Assembly (NCBI GenBank): GCA_016706685.1
Contig: JADJJE010000022.1
Location: 1-64,000, forward strand
From: Sandaracinaceae bacterium
GTDB taxonomy: Bacteria; Myxococcota_A; Polyangia; Polyangiales; Houyiibacteriaceae
Direction of reading: 5' to 3'
DNA: 64,000 nt
The translations under genes and the position numbers were made by a program. This document shows positions 63,438 through 64,000 of the stretch, piece after piece. Within the stretch, counting starts at the first letter, position 1; every line of letters starts with the position of its first letter. The notes beneath the pieces were generated by a model. The model saw only the letters and a program-made list of their open reading frames with translations. It was not told where the DNA came from and did no database searches.

Positions 63438-64000
63438 CTACGGCTCGAAGCGGCGGACGATGCGCAGGGACTCGCCCGGGCGGACGAAGATCTCCTCTTC
63501 GATGGAGCGCCCGTCGTCGGCTACGAGGCGCAGCAGGTGGCGGCCCGGCGAGACCTGCAGGTCTGGAATGGGTGTGCGTCGGCCCGTAGGCCGCCCATCG
63601 AGGTGCACGTGCGCCCAAGGGACCGTCGTGAGGATGAGCACTCCCGGGCGATTGGGGTCGGGCTGCTCGCGTGGGACCACGCTCAGCTCCACCAAGGCCG
63701 TGACGTTGGGGCGCACCAAGATGTCCGATGCTACCGGCTCGAGGCCCTCGGAGCGAAGCTCCACGCGGCGGGTGCCGATGCCCACGTGCTCGAGCCGCAG
63801 CGGGGTCTGCCCCCGCATCACTCCGTCGACCCACGCCTCGGCGGGGCGGCCCTCTCGTTCGCGAATCTCGATCTGGCCCTCGCCGCTCTGCTGCGTGGCA
63901 AACCACCCCACCAGGGCAATCACGATGAGCGCAAAGGCGCCGGCGATGTACCAGACGGTGGACACACCAGCCGCAGGGGGAGCGGCCTCGTCACGCGGGA
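63438..64000 (-). CDS. PEGA-domain membrane protein (N-terminus beyond window)
   Basis: C-terminal ~187 residues. The frame is open to the window edge (PPAAG before STVWYIAG), so the gene probably starts outside; the GTG at 63965 is only the first in-frame start inside. A single transmembrane helix (WYIAGAFALIVIALVGWFA) is followed by two PEGA-like beta repeats: AEAWVDGVMRGQTPLRLEHV with the following strands, and AHVHLDGRPTGRRTPIPDLQ then SPGRHLLRLVADDG. PEGA domains often sit after a transmembrane helix in myxobacterial Ser/Thr kinases and surface proteins, so a kinase domain may lie outside the window. Convergent with the rRNA operon. Confidence 0.75.
   Translation of the reverse strand, partial: PRDEAAPPAAGVSTVWYIAGAFALIVIALVGWFATQQSGEGQIEIREREGRPAEAWVDGVMRGQTPLRLEHVGIGTRRVELRSEGLEPVASDILVRPNVTALVELSVVPREQPDPNRPGVLILTTVPWAHVHLDGRPTGRRTPIPDLQVSPGRHLLRLVADDGRSIEEEIFVRPGESLRIVRRFEP

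Overview
The window is GC-rich chromosomal DNA (roughly 70 % GC by eye) that reads as a myxobacterium (Myxococcota), most likely of the Polyangiales/Sorangiineae side. The grounds are a three-gene polyunsaturated fatty acid (PUFA) synthase whose last protein carries a fused acyltransferase, MYXO-CTERM-like tails on surface proteins, an AgmX/PglI-type C-terminal domain, a mevalonate-pathway HMG-CoA synthase, and many predicted lipoproteins with long Gly/Ala/Pro linkers. The complete 16S gene (about 57929-59447) could settle the placement by database search.

Layout. 1-1690: end of an integrated element (excisionase-like protein and tyrosine integrase) abutting tRNA-Gly(GCC). 1700-5440: minus-strand lipid/acyl genes (ACP, hotdog dehydratase, hotdog thioesterase, TPP-dependent lyase/synthase, small membrane protein), interrupted by a 260-bp intergenic repeat cluster. 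5490-8380: a divergent lipoprotein, a MYXO-CTERM-like protein and mvaS. 8560-12410: four overlapping plus-strand genes (SAM methyltransferase, two WYL regulators, ADP-ribosylglycohydrolase). 12460-20400: secreted proteins, including a paralogous lipoprotein family present as five modules in four genes, plus a luciferase-like oxidoreductase and a GST-like protein. 20416-27515: ABC exporter, SWIM/Snf2 helicase with recX, and yheU. 27533-37660: secreted metalloprotease, an EGF-repeat protein, a START-like protein, two degenerate response regulators, a zinc-ribbon/AgmX-like protein and a hydrolase. 37720-39050: flavin reductase and a frameshifted secreted protein.

39173-57556 is the centrepiece: a sterol-desaturase-family protein and a TetR regulator, divergent from pfa1-pfa2-pfa3. 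A perfect 26-bp palindrome lies between the two transcription units. Pfa1 is the enoyl reductase. Pfa2 is KS-AT-5xACP-KR-DH. Pfa3 is KS-CLF-DH-DH-(PKS-DH)-AGPAT. In this sequence pfa3 is interrupted by a single-base frameshift near 53565. Together the three proteins would build long-chain PUFAs iteratively and possibly hand the product directly to a glycerolipid acceptor. The phosphopantetheinyl transferase needed to activate the ACPs is not in the window.

57557-63402 is a complete rRNA operon (promoter/leader, 16S, tRNA-Ile, tRNA-Ala, 23S, 5S, terminator). The window ends inside a minus-strand PEGA-domain protein. Two frameshifts in otherwise well-conserved or coherent reading frames (pfa3 and 38216-39050) raise the possibility of residual sequencing indels.
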